A stretch of DNA of 64,000 bases. It comes from Anaerolineae bacterium (GTDB lineage: Bacteria; Chloroflexota; Anaerolineae; Aggregatilineales; Phototrophicaceae). Where the stretch lies: assembly GCA_022824465.1 (NCBI GenBank), contig JAJDZV010000007.1:1-64000 (forward strand), in the 5' to 3' direction. Positions within the stretch are counted from its first letter, which is position 1. Every line of letters begins with the position of its first letter. This document shows, in pieces, positions 44,613 to 52,953 of the stretch. Both the position numbers and the translations under genes were made by a program. Below the pieces are notes generated by a model. The model made no database searches, was not told the origin of the DNA, and saw nothing but the letters and a program-made list of their open reading frames with translations.

Positions 44613-45340
44613 AGCGAGGGGGGCTCGAAGTCGCGCGGTCCGTCATAGTCATGAAACTGTAAATGCCAGAGCGAGGGCTTTGAATCGGTGGCGTCGAGCG
44701 TTTCGAGCATGATGATGTCCAGCGAGGCGAAGCGACCGTCCTCCGCCGTGATCGTCGCCACCACTTCGACGTCAGCCTGCGGCTCGATGAAGCCGAATAG
44801 CAGAACCGATACGCCAGTGCCCGACGCCCGCGCGCGCAATTGCCATATTGCAGGTTCGCGATCCTGCGCCGCGACCGCTTCAATCGAAAGCTCAGACAGA
44901 TTCGCCATAGCGAATTCGATGCCGTCGCCGGGCGCCAAGAGGCGATTGACATCGAAGCCCTCGAATGCCGGCAGCGGATACCAGGGCGCGCCGCTCGGGA
45001 AGCTGAGCCATTGCTGGTCGCCATGCGAGTAGATTGATAGCGACAGGGGCAGGAACAATTGCAGCTCCGCGCTGATATGCAACTCGTCCGGACTGAGGTA
45101 CTGCGTCTCGGCGGTTTGCAGCGTGGCCGGCAGCATGTTGACGCCATCGAAGGACAAAGCCAGGGGATAGGGTTCGCCCGTCTGCGTAATCGTCAGTTTG
45201 AAGCTGTCAGCGGCTTGCAGTTGGTCGACGGCGGCGTCAATCAGCGCCTGTGGATCGGCGTCGCCGACTTCTTGCGCCCGTAAGACAGCAAGGGTGGCGA
45301 GCAGACTTAAAGACACAATCAATATGCGCCAAATTCGCAT
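44609..45340 (-). CDS. Secreted LppX/LprG-like protein
   Basis: The 243-residue protein has an N-terminal signal sequence (MRIWRILIVSLSLLATLAVL). It then has DADPQALIDAAVDQLQAADSFKLTITQ, as in the LppX_LprAFG family, whose members carry lipids across the cell envelope in mycobacteria. The lipobox is not clear here (LRAQEV), so the protein may be secreted or simply anchored by the signal. The start is ATG 45340; the ORF-track start adds 136 spurious residues. It shares a TTAA stop overlap with GT2. Confidence 0.75.
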   Translation of the reverse strand: MRIWRILIVSLSLLATLAVLRAQEVGDADPQALIDAAVDQLQAADSFKLTITQTGEPYPLALSFDGVNMLPATLQTAETQYLSPDELHISAELQLFLPLSLSIYSHGDQQWLSFPSGAPWYPLPAFEGFDVNRLLAPGDGIEFAMANLSELSIEAVAAQDREPAIWQLRARASGTGVSVLLFGFIEPQADVEVVATITAEDGRFASLDIIMLETLDATDSKPSLWHLQFHDYDGPRDFEPPSL

Positions 45341-45425
45341 GCGGTCTTCCCAAAGCCCTCCGTCGGACATCGCCAATACTAAACCATACGCAAAGGCAAG
45401 CCAATCGTCATAGCCGCTGATTGCC

Positions 45426-47933
45426 CTACCGTTGCCGCTCATAACTGACGCGGGCGCTCGCTTCGACGACCGTGAAATGCAGCGGCTCGCTTGTCGTTCG
45501 CGCGCCGTCCGCCAGCGTTGCGCTTGCGCGCAGGCGGTAATCGCCGGGCTGCAGGGTCCACCAGAGCGTCCAAGGCGGTTCGTGAACTGCGCCGATCGCA
45601 TCGCCGTTGAGCCGGAATTCGATGATTCGAGTTTGCGCCGGCGCGTCCAGCTCAAAGCGCAATTGCTGTGTCGCAGGCGGAATCCGCTGGCTGAACTGAT
45701 AGACCGTGTAGGGATCGGGCGAAAGCCAGCGCAGCGTCCCCGCGCCAACTAGCTTCAAGGATGCGGCGGACGGCGGCGCCGGGATGCCTTGCGAAGCCGC
45801 CCAGTTGCGCGCTTCCGGCGGCAGCATGAGGAAGACGCGCTCCAGCCGGTCAGCGGGCGCGGTCAGTTCATCGGCGATCAATCCAGTCCGGCGGTCGATG
45901 ATGAATGGCTGATGAAAGCGGTCAAAATCGCGCGGCTCTGTGCCGGCTATGAATAGTTCGCTGACACGCGCCTGGCAGTGCTTGGTGGGCAGGAGGCCGC
46001 TCAAGCGACAGACGTCTTCGCGGCGCAAGCCAGGCGGCTGGTGAAATTCGCGCTGGGGCTGGCCGCGTGTCGCCGCGCGCAAGAAGAGATTGAAGATCGG
46101 TCCGGCGCCGCTGATGCCGCTGACATCGATCATCGGGGCGTTATCGGCATTGCCGACCCAAACGCCAAGGACCAGGTCGGGCGTATAGCCCATCAGCCAA
46201 TTGTCGCGGAAGTCGGTGGTGGTGCCGGTTTTGGCCGCGGCTGGGAAGCCGACATTGAGCGGGCTATTTTCGCCAAATGCGGGAATGCGCGCGCGGTTAT
46301 CCGACAGAATGTCGCTGATGATATGGGCGACCCGTTCATCCATCACTTTTCGCTGCACTGCCGGCGGCTCATAGCGATAGAGCTGCTGGCCGTCCATGTC
46401 CGTGATGCGCAAGACAAGCTGCGGCTGGATAGCGTATCCGCCATTGGCGAAGGCGGCGTATGCCTGCGCCAGGTCAAGCAGCCGTACCTCGCCCCCGCCC
46501 AAAGCCAGGGACAAATCGGCGCGGGGGTTTTCGCGCAGATTCTCCAAGCCGAGATCGCTGACGAAGGCCACGAAGCGTTCGATGCCGACATGCTCGAGCG
46601 CGAGCACTGCCGGAATGTTGTAGGAGGATGCCAGCGCCTCGCGCAGCAGCACCGGACCGTGCTCAGCCTGTCCATAATTCGCCGGCGCGTAACTCTCGAG
46701 CTTGCTGGTGATGAAAGGCGTATGGACATCGAGGAACATGGTGGCGGCGGTAAACGGGTTTGGAAAGGCCGGGTCCAGCGCCGCGGCATAGACGAAGGGC
46801 TTCAGCGCGCTGCCAGGCTGGCGGTAGGCGAGGGCCGCGTTTACCGCGCCATCAATGCGCTCTTCAAAGTAATCCGGGCTGCCGAGCAGGGTCAAGACTT
46901 CGCCGGTTCGCGGATCCAGCGCGACCACGGCGGCATTATTGGCTTCGGCGGGTCGCGCGCCGGCGGGGGGATGATTCAGCGCCTGCAACTGCCGGCGGAC
47001 GATACGCTGCGCTTGCCTGGTCCAGTCGAGGTCGACCGTCGTCACGATTTCCAATCCGCCAGCGCGCATCGCGGTCGCGTAGTCCCGCTCCAGCAGGCGC
47101 CAAACTTCCATGACGAAATGCGGCGCTCCAATGGGAAAGACGCTGGGCGCAAATTGCAGTTCGTCCCGCTGCGCCACGCTTGCCTGCTGCTCGCTGATGA
47201 AGCCGTGGCGCGCCATTAGCCCGAGGGCGACCGCCTGACGAGATTTCGCCCGCTCAAAGTGTGTGAGCGGATCATGGCTGATGGCGTTCTGCACGATACC
47301 GGCCAGCAGCCCGCATTCCGCCAGCGAGAGATCGGCGGCGCCCTTGGCGAAGTAGGCGCGGGCGGCCGCTTCCAGACCGTATGCCAGGTTTCCGAAGTAG
47401 ACCTGATTGAGATACAGGGCGAGGACTTCGTCTTTGCTGAAACGCGAATGCAATTGCAGCGCCAAGGCCATTTCGCGCAGTTTCCGGCGCAGGCTTCGCT
47501 CGGCTTGATCGGCCGGGTCGAGCAAGACCAGGCGCGCGGTCTGCTGCGTGATAGTGCTGCCGCCGGCGACGATCGCGCCTTGGCGCAGGTTGAGCCAGAG
47601 CGCGCGCATGATGCCGAGGGGGTCGATGCCGGGATGCGAAAAGTAGTTGGCGTCTTCGGTGGCGATGACGGCATTGACGCAGTGCTGCGGCATCTCGGAC
47701 AAGCTGAGTTGGCGATTGCGTCCTTGCTCTGCGGGTAGAATCTCGTAGAGCAGACGCCCATGCCGGTCGAGGATGCGCGTTGACGGCAAGGCCAAGCCCG
47801 CTTCCAGATCGTCGAGCGACGGCAGATCTGCCAGCGCCCAGGCCATAACAGCGGCGATCAATCCGCCAAGCAGCAGGGTCGCAAGCAGGCATGCCCTGCT
47901 CGCGCGAGACAGTCGCTGAAACGAGACCCTCAT
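45426..47933 (-). CDS. Class A penicillin-binding protein (PBP1C type)
   Basis: The protein (~835 residues) has a transmembrane helix near residues 15-35. The GT51 domain has VIATEDANYFSHPGIDP and GGSTITQQTARLVLL. The transpeptidase has PGSALKPFVYAA (SxxK), SYN and KTGTTTDFRDNW. A beta-rich C-terminal region resembles the PBP1C-specific domain (LRWLSPDPYTVY; TIEFRLNG-like text). It is the second class A PBP in the window. The ATG at 47933 gives a normal N-terminus (MRVSFQRLSR), although the Shine-Dalgarno sequence is weak. Confidence 0.92.
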   Translation of the reverse strand: MRVSFQRLSRASRACLLATLLLGGLIAAVMAWALADLPSLDDLEAGLALPSTRILDRHGRLLYEILPAEQGRNRQLSLSEMPQHCVNAVIATEDANYFSHPGIDPLGIMRALWLNLRQGAIVAGGSTITQQTARLVLLDPADQAERSLRRKLREMALALQLHSRFSKDEVLALYLNQVYFGNLAYGLEAAARAYFAKGAADLSLAECGLLAGIVQNAISHDPLTHFERAKSRQAVALGLMARHGFISEQQASVAQRDELQFAPSVFPIGAPHFVMEVWRLLERDYATAMRAGGLEIVTTVDLDWTRQAQRIVRRQLQALNHPPAGARPAEANNAAVVALDPRTGEVLTLLGSPDYFEERIDGAVNAALAYRQPGSALKPFVYAAALDPAFPNPFTAATMFLDVHTPFITSKLESYAPANYGQAEHGPVLLREALASSYNIPAVLALEHVGIERFVAFVSDLGLENLRENPRADLSLALGGGEVRLLDLAQAYAAFANGGYAIQPQLVLRITDMDGQQLYRYEPPAVQRKVMDERVAHIISDILSDNRARIPAFGENSPLNVGFPAAAKTGTTTDFRDNWLMGYTPDLVLGVWVGNADNAPMIDVSGISGAGPIFNLFLRAATRGQPQREFHQPPGLRREDVCRLSGLLPTKHCQARVSELFIAGTEPRDFDRFHQPFIIDRRTGLIADELTAPADRLERVFLMLPPEARNWAASQGIPAPPSAASLKLVGAGTLRWLSPDPYTVYQFSQRIPPATQQLRFELDAPAQTRIIEFRLNGDAIGAVHEPPWTLWWTLQPGDYRLRASATLADGARTTSEPLHFTVVEASARVSYERQR

Positions 47934-47955
47934 CGGAGCGCGCTCATGATGGTCT

Positions 47956-49047
47956 TCAGAATTTACGCTGGATGATATACTGCGCCCATTGCGCCAGGAG
48001 GGAGCGGTAGCGATTGTCGGGCAGCGCCTCAAGCTTCTGCAGCGCTTCGTGGACGTAGCGGCGCGAGATGGCTTGCGCGTATTCGACCGCGCCCGTATCG
48101 CGGAGCAGCGCGATCGCCGCCCGCACTTCAGCAGCGCTCGCCTTCTCGGCGCCGAGCGTACGTGTCAGCCGCTCTTCTTGCTCGGGATCTGCTTGCGCCA
48201 GCGCCTTGAGCGTCAGCAGGGTCGTCTTGCCCTCGCGGATATCGGAGCCGACTGGCTTGCCAAGCTGCCGCGCATCGCCGACAACGCCGAGGATGTCGTC
48301 CTGAATTTGGAAGGCTGTGCCGCAGAGCCGGCAAAAGCTGGCGAGCGCCTTGACCGAGGGCAAGTCGGCCGAGGCGTCATCCAGCGCGATCGCCGCGCCA
48401 GCGCGCCCGGCAAACTCGTACAAGACGCCGGTCTTCTTCGCCAGCACATCAATGACGGCGGCCTCATCCAACTGAAGCGCCGCGCCAGCATACTGGACAT
48501 CGAGCGTTTCGCCCTCGACCAATTGCGGCGTCACCAGGCTCGCCAGCTCCTGCCCCAAGCGAACAACGAGTTCAGCGGAGACGCCGGCGTCGCAGGCTTC
48601 AAAGAGCAGCGACCAAGCCCAGGATTGTTGGACGTCGCCAGCCAGAATCGCGATTGTCGTGCCGTAATGCTCGGCTTCGGAAACCGCCCAGCCGAACTCC
48701 GCCGATGCGCGACGGGCGAAATCATGATGCACGGTCGGCAAGCTACGGCGGGTATCATCGCGATCAATGACATCGTCATGGACGAGTGTCCAGGTGTGGT
48801 AGATCTCTATCGCCGCCGCGACCGGCAGCGCCCGCGATTCATCGCCGCCAAGCGCGCCGCAAGACAGCAGCGTCACCGCAGGCCGCAGCGACTTGCCGCC
48901 GCCTTTGACGTAACTATACACGGCGTCGCGGATATGGTCCGGCTGGAAGCGCCGTACAAAGCGCTCCTGCATCAGGTAATCCAAAAGCCGCTGTTTGCGG
49001 CGCGCCACCGCATCCAGCAAGCTGCTGAAGTCTTCGCGAGCTTGCAC
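47956..49047 (-). CDS. Polyprenyl diphosphate synthase (trans-isoprenyl family)
   Basis: This family condenses isopentenyl diphosphate with allylic diphosphates to make C20-C50 chains for quinones, carotenoids or lipids. The protein has the first Asp-rich motif LVHDDVIDRDDTRRS, GGKSLRPAVTLL and the second motif FQIQDDILGVVGD with GSDIREGKTTLL. Product length cannot be read without structure-based comparison. The start is uncertain; GTG at 49047 is used because the family begins near this point, while the TTG at 49110 is the longest form. It ends 23 bp before the PBP1C start. Confidence 0.88.
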   Translation of the reverse strand: MQAREDFSSLLDAVARRKQRLLDYLMQERFVRRFQPDHIRDAVYSYVKGGGKSLRPAVTLLSCGALGGDESRALPVAAAIEIYHTWTLVHDDVIDRDDTRRSLPTVHHDFARRASAEFGWAVSEAEHYGTTIAILAGDVQQSWAWSLLFEACDAGVSAELVVRLGQELASLVTPQLVEGETLDVQYAGAALQLDEAAVIDVLAKKTGVLYEFAGRAGAAIALDDASADLPSVKALASFCRLCGTAFQIQDDILGVVGDARQLGKPVGSDIREGKTTLLTLKALAQADPEQEERLTRTLGAEKASAAEVRAAIALLRDTGAVEYAQAISRRYVHEALQKLEALPDNRYRSLLAQWAQYIIQRKF

Positions 49048-49193
49048 AGGCAAGGCAATCCCAAGCGCTAGTCTCAGCTTAATTGTAGCACCAGGACAGC
49101 AAGCGCCCAATGCGTGGGCCTGGTCCTACGCCAGATGGCGCGGCAGGCTATCCGCCTTCGCGAAACCTTAGGCTATGCGCCTTGCCGAAGGAC

Positions 49194-49937
49194 CTAGCTA
49201 ATCTCAATATCCCGCAGAAGCAGCGACTGCGCCCGCGGCAGATCCAGCAGTCCCCAGCCGAAGCGCCCTTGCGGGGTGACAATCGCATATTGATTATCGA
49301 TCCAGGCGATGAAGCCCAGCTTGCCGCGCGCGACATGCTCGGCCTCAAGCACAACCGCGCCATCGACGGAAAATGTTGCGCCATCAGCCCGCCAGTCGAT
49401 GCAATAGCGGCGCCAGTCATTCAGCAAGCTGCTGTCAAGCGGCGCCTCGCTAATGCCAAGCGCGCGCTGCCCAATAGGACGCCAGAGCGAATTGTAAAGC
49501 AGCGCATTTCGCATCAGGAGAAAGCCCAAGGGCGCCAACGGAAGAAGCGTTAGAAAGCGCCAGTTGCGCGCGTTGAATGTCGCCGCCTTCCAGCCACTAC
49601 CCGGCCGGCCTTGCGCCAGCGCGATCTCGCTCTCCCGACTGGCGAAGAAGAACCAGATCGCTTGGGGTAGGCGATACGAGCGCTGACTCGGCATGAAGGC
49701 ATGATTCCAGAAACCGAAGCCGGCCGTGCCCTTGATTTCGCCCTCGGCGCGCGCGCGCAAACTCAGACGCCGCGGCGGCGCGTTGCGGAAGTCGGCGCGC
49801 TTGGCGTAATCGCTGATCTGCGCATCGTGATATCGGGCGGACGGGCCGGCTGGCAAGTTGAGACTGAAACCCACATCATCGAGGCGGACGCGCCCCTTGC
49901 CCAATTCGGTGACATGCCAAAGTTCAATGTCGTTCAA
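49194..49937 (-). CDS. Hypothetical protein with a lectin/GH16-like beta-sandwich
   Basis: The 247-residue protein has a beta-rich pattern with SARYHDAQISDY, GTAGFGFWNHAFM and WRRYCIDWRADGATFSVDGAVVLEAE, the last typical of concanavalin-like folds that hold glycans. A hydrophobic stretch (RFLTLLPLAPLGFLLMR) occurs in the middle. No catalytic ExDxxE of GH16 was recognised, so carbohydrate binding is more likely than hydrolysis. There is no signal peptide. It follows a lipoprotein gene and may be co-transcribed with it. Confidence 0.65.
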   Translation of the reverse strand: MNDIELWHVTELGKGRVRLDDVGFSLNLPAGPSARYHDAQISDYAKRADFRNAPPRRLSLRARAEGEIKGTAGFGFWNHAFMPSQRSYRLPQAIWFFFASRESEIALAQGRPGSGWKAATFNARNWRFLTLLPLAPLGFLLMRNALLYNSLWRPIGQRALGISEAPLDSSLLNDWRRYCIDWRADGATFSVDGAVVLEAEHVARGKLGFIAWIDNQYAIVTPQGRFGWGLLDLPRAQSLLLRDIEIS

Positions 49938-49943
49938 AGCCCG

Positions 49944-51095
49944 TCAGCGCACATCAATGGCGCAGCTTTCTTCTTCAAATTCGATGGCGGTTCCGGGACC
50001 GTAGTTGGCGTAGCCGTCGCTGATCGCTTCGCGCCAGGTGACGCGATAGGTGATGGTATGTCGCCCGGCCGCCAGCGGACCATAGGGCACATGCCAATAG
50101 ACGACATGCTGCGTACCGCTGGTCCGGGGATTGCCGCGATATTGGTTGACATTGGCTATAGGCTCGCTATTGACGCGCAATTCGTGCGTGGCATTGCTCA
50201 TGTGATCGCGCAGGTAGGCTTCTGTGCTGGCGAACCACGCCCAATAGATCCTGATTGTCGAGCCGGGCGTCAAGCCAGATGGCGCGCCGATGCCGAAGGA
50301 AGGGTCGTCGCAGAAGGCGAAGACATTAACGCCAATTCGCGGCGGCGCGGTGGGTCCTGCGGGCGTGTCGGTTGGAGGCTGGGTGGCGGTCGCTGTCTCG
50401 GTCGGCGTCACTGGCGCGGCGGCGGTGGTCGCCGCGACCAAGACAGTCGCCGTCATATTCATTGCGTCGGTATCGGCGATCTGCACATTGAAGATCAGGA
50501 GACCGTCCTCGGCCGAGTCGCTCTCATCGGCTTCGAGCGCGCCAACTTCCACCACCAGGCGCGTCTCACCGCTGATTCTGAAAGCGTCGCCGTCGTCTTG
50601 CGGCGCTTGAACCTCAAGCAAGCCGGCGCTGATCCAGCCCTCTGCGCCATTCTCCAGCCGCACGTTGTACCAATCGTCATCCTCGCTCGTCCCCAGGATC
50701 TGCACACCGCTGCCGGGCTCAAGCGCGTTGAAGACGCCGTGGTTTGTGCCCGGTCCGCGGCGGACGTTGGCGCGGCGTTGAGAGCTTACGATGGCATAGA
50801 CGGTGGGCGTGGGCCAGGGCGTGGGGCGGTCTGTCGCCGTAGCCGTATAGGTCGGCGTGTTGGTGAGGGTGGGCGTAGCGGTTGCAGTATAGGTCGCCGT
50901 GGCGGTCGCGGTATTGGTCGCCGTCGGCGGGACAGGCGTGTCAGTCGGCGTGAATGTCGCGGTCGGCGCAAGCAGCGCATCCATATTGCAGGCGCTCAGC
51001 GTCAGGCATAGGGCGAATGCCAAGATGAGCCAAGGAGCGCCCGGCAAAGACATCCGCGCCGCCGTGCTGCGAATCCGCGCCGATGAAGGCATCAT
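49944..51095 (-). CDS. SH3-domain lipoprotein with a Thr-rich linker
   Basis: This 383-residue protein has a signal peptide with lipobox LTLSAC (Cys near 37). A ~65-residue linker made of TAT, TPT and TNT units follows. A bacterial SH3 (SH3b) domain then reads ANVRRGPGTNHGVFNALEPGSGVQIL...DDDWYNVRLENGAEGWI. The C-terminal ~150 residues form a beta-rich domain of unknown kind. SH3b domains usually bind cell-wall or peptide ligands, so it is probably an outside-facing lipoprotein. The Thr-rich linker is typical of many Chloroflexota lipoproteins. Confidence 0.85.
   Translation of the reverse strand: MMPSSARIRSTAARMSLPGAPWLILAFALCLTLSACNMDALLAPTATFTPTDTPVPPTATNTATATATYTATATPTLTNTPTYTATATDRPTPWPTPTVYAIVSSQRRANVRRGPGTNHGVFNALEPGSGVQILGTSEDDDWYNVRLENGAEGWISAGLLEVQAPQDDGDAFRISGETRLVVEVGALEADESDSAEDGLLIFNVQIADTDAMNMTATVLVAATTAAAPVTPTETATATQPPTDTPAGPTAPPRIGVNVFAFCDDPSFGIGAPSGLTPGSTIRIYWAWFASTEAYLRDHMSNATHELRVNSEPIANVNQYRGNPRTSGTQHVVYWHVPYGPLAAGRHTITYRVTWREAISDGYANYGPGTAIEFEEESCAIDVR
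50790..50975 (-). repeat. Imperfect short repeats encoding the Thr/Ala/Pro linker
   Basis: The DNA consists of repeating GT-rich units (GTCGCCGT and variants) encoding TATxTPT-type peptide. The repeats lie inside the SH3 lipoprotein gene and likely vary in number between strains. Confidence 0.6.
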
Positions 51096-51239
51096 GCGCT
51101 AACCAAGATCCAAATCGCGTCAGTCATATTCGTCAATTATAGGGTTGCGCCTGCGAGCGCGCAAAACAGTCCAACCAGCTTGCTGCCACTTTAACGCTTG
51201 AACTTTCGCCATTTGACGGTTATGCTGTTTGTGACGCGC

Positions 51240-51315
51240 GTGCCTGTAGCTCAGTGGATAGAGCACTGGTCTACGGAACCAGGTGTCGGGAGTTCGAATC
51301 TCTCCAGGCACGCCA
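51240..51315 (+). tRNA. tRNA-Arg (anticodon ACG)
   Basis: The acceptor stem GTGCCTG pairs with CAGGCAC. The D-arm is GCTC-AGTGGATA-GAGC, the anticodon arm is CTGGT-CTACGGA-ACCAG with anticodon ACG, and the T-arm is GGGAG-TTCGAAT-CTCTC. A discriminator G and an encoded CCA follow. The 76-nt gene is complete and lacks an intron. Confidence 0.97.
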
Positions 51316-51319
51316 TGAG

Positions 51320-51343
51320 AACCAGTCGCGAGGCTGGTTTTTT
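51320..51343 (+). terminator. Intrinsic terminator after tRNA-Arg
   Basis: AACCAG-TCGCGAGG-CTGGTT forms a 6-bp stem followed by TTTT-GCTTT. It lies 5 nt after the tRNA end, the right place for a rho-independent terminator. Confidence 0.8.
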
Positions 51344-51362
51344 GCTTTGCCAGGCGAGCCGC

Positions 51363-52769
51363 TTAATTCATGGTCGCGCTACGCAATATGATCCGGTCGC
51401 GCGTCCAATGGCGCTCGTACCAGGCGCAGGCCTCAAAGCTGTCGTTAAGCGCCGTCATCCGTTCAGCCAGCGCAGCCCGCATTGATTGCAGCAACTCGGC
51501 GTATTCGCTCTCGTTCGCCAGATTGCGCATCTGATAGAGATCGTCTTGATTATCAAAGAGAAGCTCGCTGCCATCCGCGCGGTATACAGCATAAGTGTAT
51601 TGTTTGCCGCGCAGCGCCCGCCACTCGTGCCCGTCTTCGAATATAGCCGTTGCGCCCATCCCCTGCATAAATGCGGCGCTCGGCTCATCAATGCGCTCGC
51701 CTCGCAAGATCGGGCTGAAGTCGAATCCTTCCGCTTCGTCGGGCACAGGCAGACCCAGCGCGGATAGCAGCGTTGGCATGATGTCGGGTGTGTTGAGGCA
51801 AGCGTCAGATACGGAACCCGGCGCGATAACGCCATCCCAGCGAACCAAGAAGGGAACGCGCACGGCTTCTTCATAGAAGATGTTCTTGGCGCGTCTTCCC
51901 TGCGCGCCGAACATCTCGCCGTGATCGGAGGTGAAGACGAAAATCGTGTTTTCGAGCAGATCCCGCCCTTCACAGGCCGCCAGCAAGCGGCCGATATTCC
52001 AGTCGAGGTTGGCGGTCATCGCGTAATAGACGCGCATCCACTCGGTCAATTCGCCGCGCTGCTCCGCGCTCATCCGCGCCCAGGCATCCGCGTGCCGGTC
52101 GTTTTCAGGCTTGTAATTTGGCGGCAAGCTGAACTCTGTTTCCGCGAATAGCTGGAGATATTCCTTCGGCACGTTGCCCGGATCCCAGGGGTCATGCGGC
52201 GTCCCGAGTGACAGAAACAGCGCAAATGGCTGGTCTTTCTGAGCCGCTTGACCAAGCTTCTCGATTGCCAAGCTGGTTTGACCATCTGGCTCGTAGCCGA
52301 CGACGGCGATGCGTTCCGGACTCTCTTCGTGATAATACTGATCCCAATAGGTATGGTGAAAGCCATAGGCTGCCCAATAGCCGTCAAAGCCGAGGCGGTG
52401 CGATCCGCGCGGCGTGAAAGAGTTTTTCGGATCGTTGTGATTGCCCAGTTGGTTCGCCCAAAGATGCCATTTGCCTATGTAATAAGTCTCGTATCCGCCA
52501 TCGCGCAGCACGTGCCCGAAGCAGCGCTGATCGGGATTGATGCGCAGTTCGTTGATGACCATGCCGGTGCTGCTGGAATACTTGCCGGTGAAAAGCGATG
52601 CGCGGTAAGGCGCGCACATAGGGCTGCCGGAGACGCAATTGACAAAGTCCAACGAGGCGGCAGCGAGCCGATCGATATTCGGCGTACGCGCCTTGGCGTC
52701 GCCGGCGTATCCCAGCGATTGATAGCGCAATTGGTCAGCGAATACGTATATCAGATTGGGCTGGGTCAT
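51363..52769 (-). CDS. Sulfatase (type I), CAPYR active site
   Basis: The 468-residue enzyme has the N-terminal metal site NLIYVFADQLR and the formylglycine motif CAPYRASLFTGKY (Cys52). FTSDHGEMFGAQGRR supplies the second metal site. Type I sulfatases need the Cys converted to formylglycine by another protein. There is no signal peptide, so it works inside the cell. It lies downstream of a permease-permease-binding protein set on the same strand and mirrors a second such set. The natural ester is unknown. Confidence 0.92.
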   Translation of the reverse strand: MTQPNLIYVFADQLRYQSLGYAGDAKARTPNIDRLAAASLDFVNCVSGSPMCAPYRASLFTGKYSSSTGMVINELRINPDQRCFGHVLRDGGYETYYIGKWHLWANQLGNHNDPKNSFTPRGSHRLGFDGYWAAYGFHHTYWDQYYHEESPERIAVVGYEPDGQTSLAIEKLGQAAQKDQPFALFLSLGTPHDPWDPGNVPKEYLQLFAETEFSLPPNYKPENDRHADAWARMSAEQRGELTEWMRVYYAMTANLDWNIGRLLAACEGRDLLENTIFVFTSDHGEMFGAQGRRAKNIFYEEAVRVPFLVRWDGVIAPGSVSDACLNTPDIMPTLLSALGLPVPDEAEGFDFSPILRGERIDEPSAAFMQGMGATAIFEDGHEWRALRGKQYTYAVYRADGSELLFDNQDDLYQMRNLANESEYAELLQSMRAALAERMTALNDSFEACAWYERHWTRDRIILRSATMN

Positions 52770-52789
52770 CGTTGGTCCTTTGCCCAGGT

Positions 52790-52950
52790 AGATGCGAGTG
52801 GGCGGGCGACCGGATAGGCCGCCCCTACAACGTTCATGTTCAGATGGATTTCCGGCGCGGGCGAGCCAAGGCCTGCGCCTACGGATTCGACAATGATTAG
52901 GATTGGTAGGGGTCAGCCATTGGCTGACCCGGTTTTATATTCGCGCGAGA
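52790..52950. repeat. Cluster of small inverted repeats between sulfatase and binding-protein gene
   Basis: This 180-bp gap holds GGGCGACCGG-N5-CCGCCC-type and GGGTCAGCC-AT-TGGCTGACCC hairpins with a CTAC/GTAG border. The second is a perfect 9-bp stem; GGTTTT follows only on the plus strand, opposite to the genes here. They look like short interspersed repeats of intergenic DNA rather than an operon terminator. Confidence 0.5.
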
Positions 52951-52953
52951 GAG

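Noticed and set aside
45978-47219. 413-residue plus-strand ORF opposite PBP1C
   Set aside because: Antisense to GT51/transpeptidase motifs; no domain.
52912-52940. Rho-independent terminator for the binding-protein gene
   Set aside because: The hairpin is good but the T-tract lies on the plus strand, opposite to the genes here; treated as a repeat.
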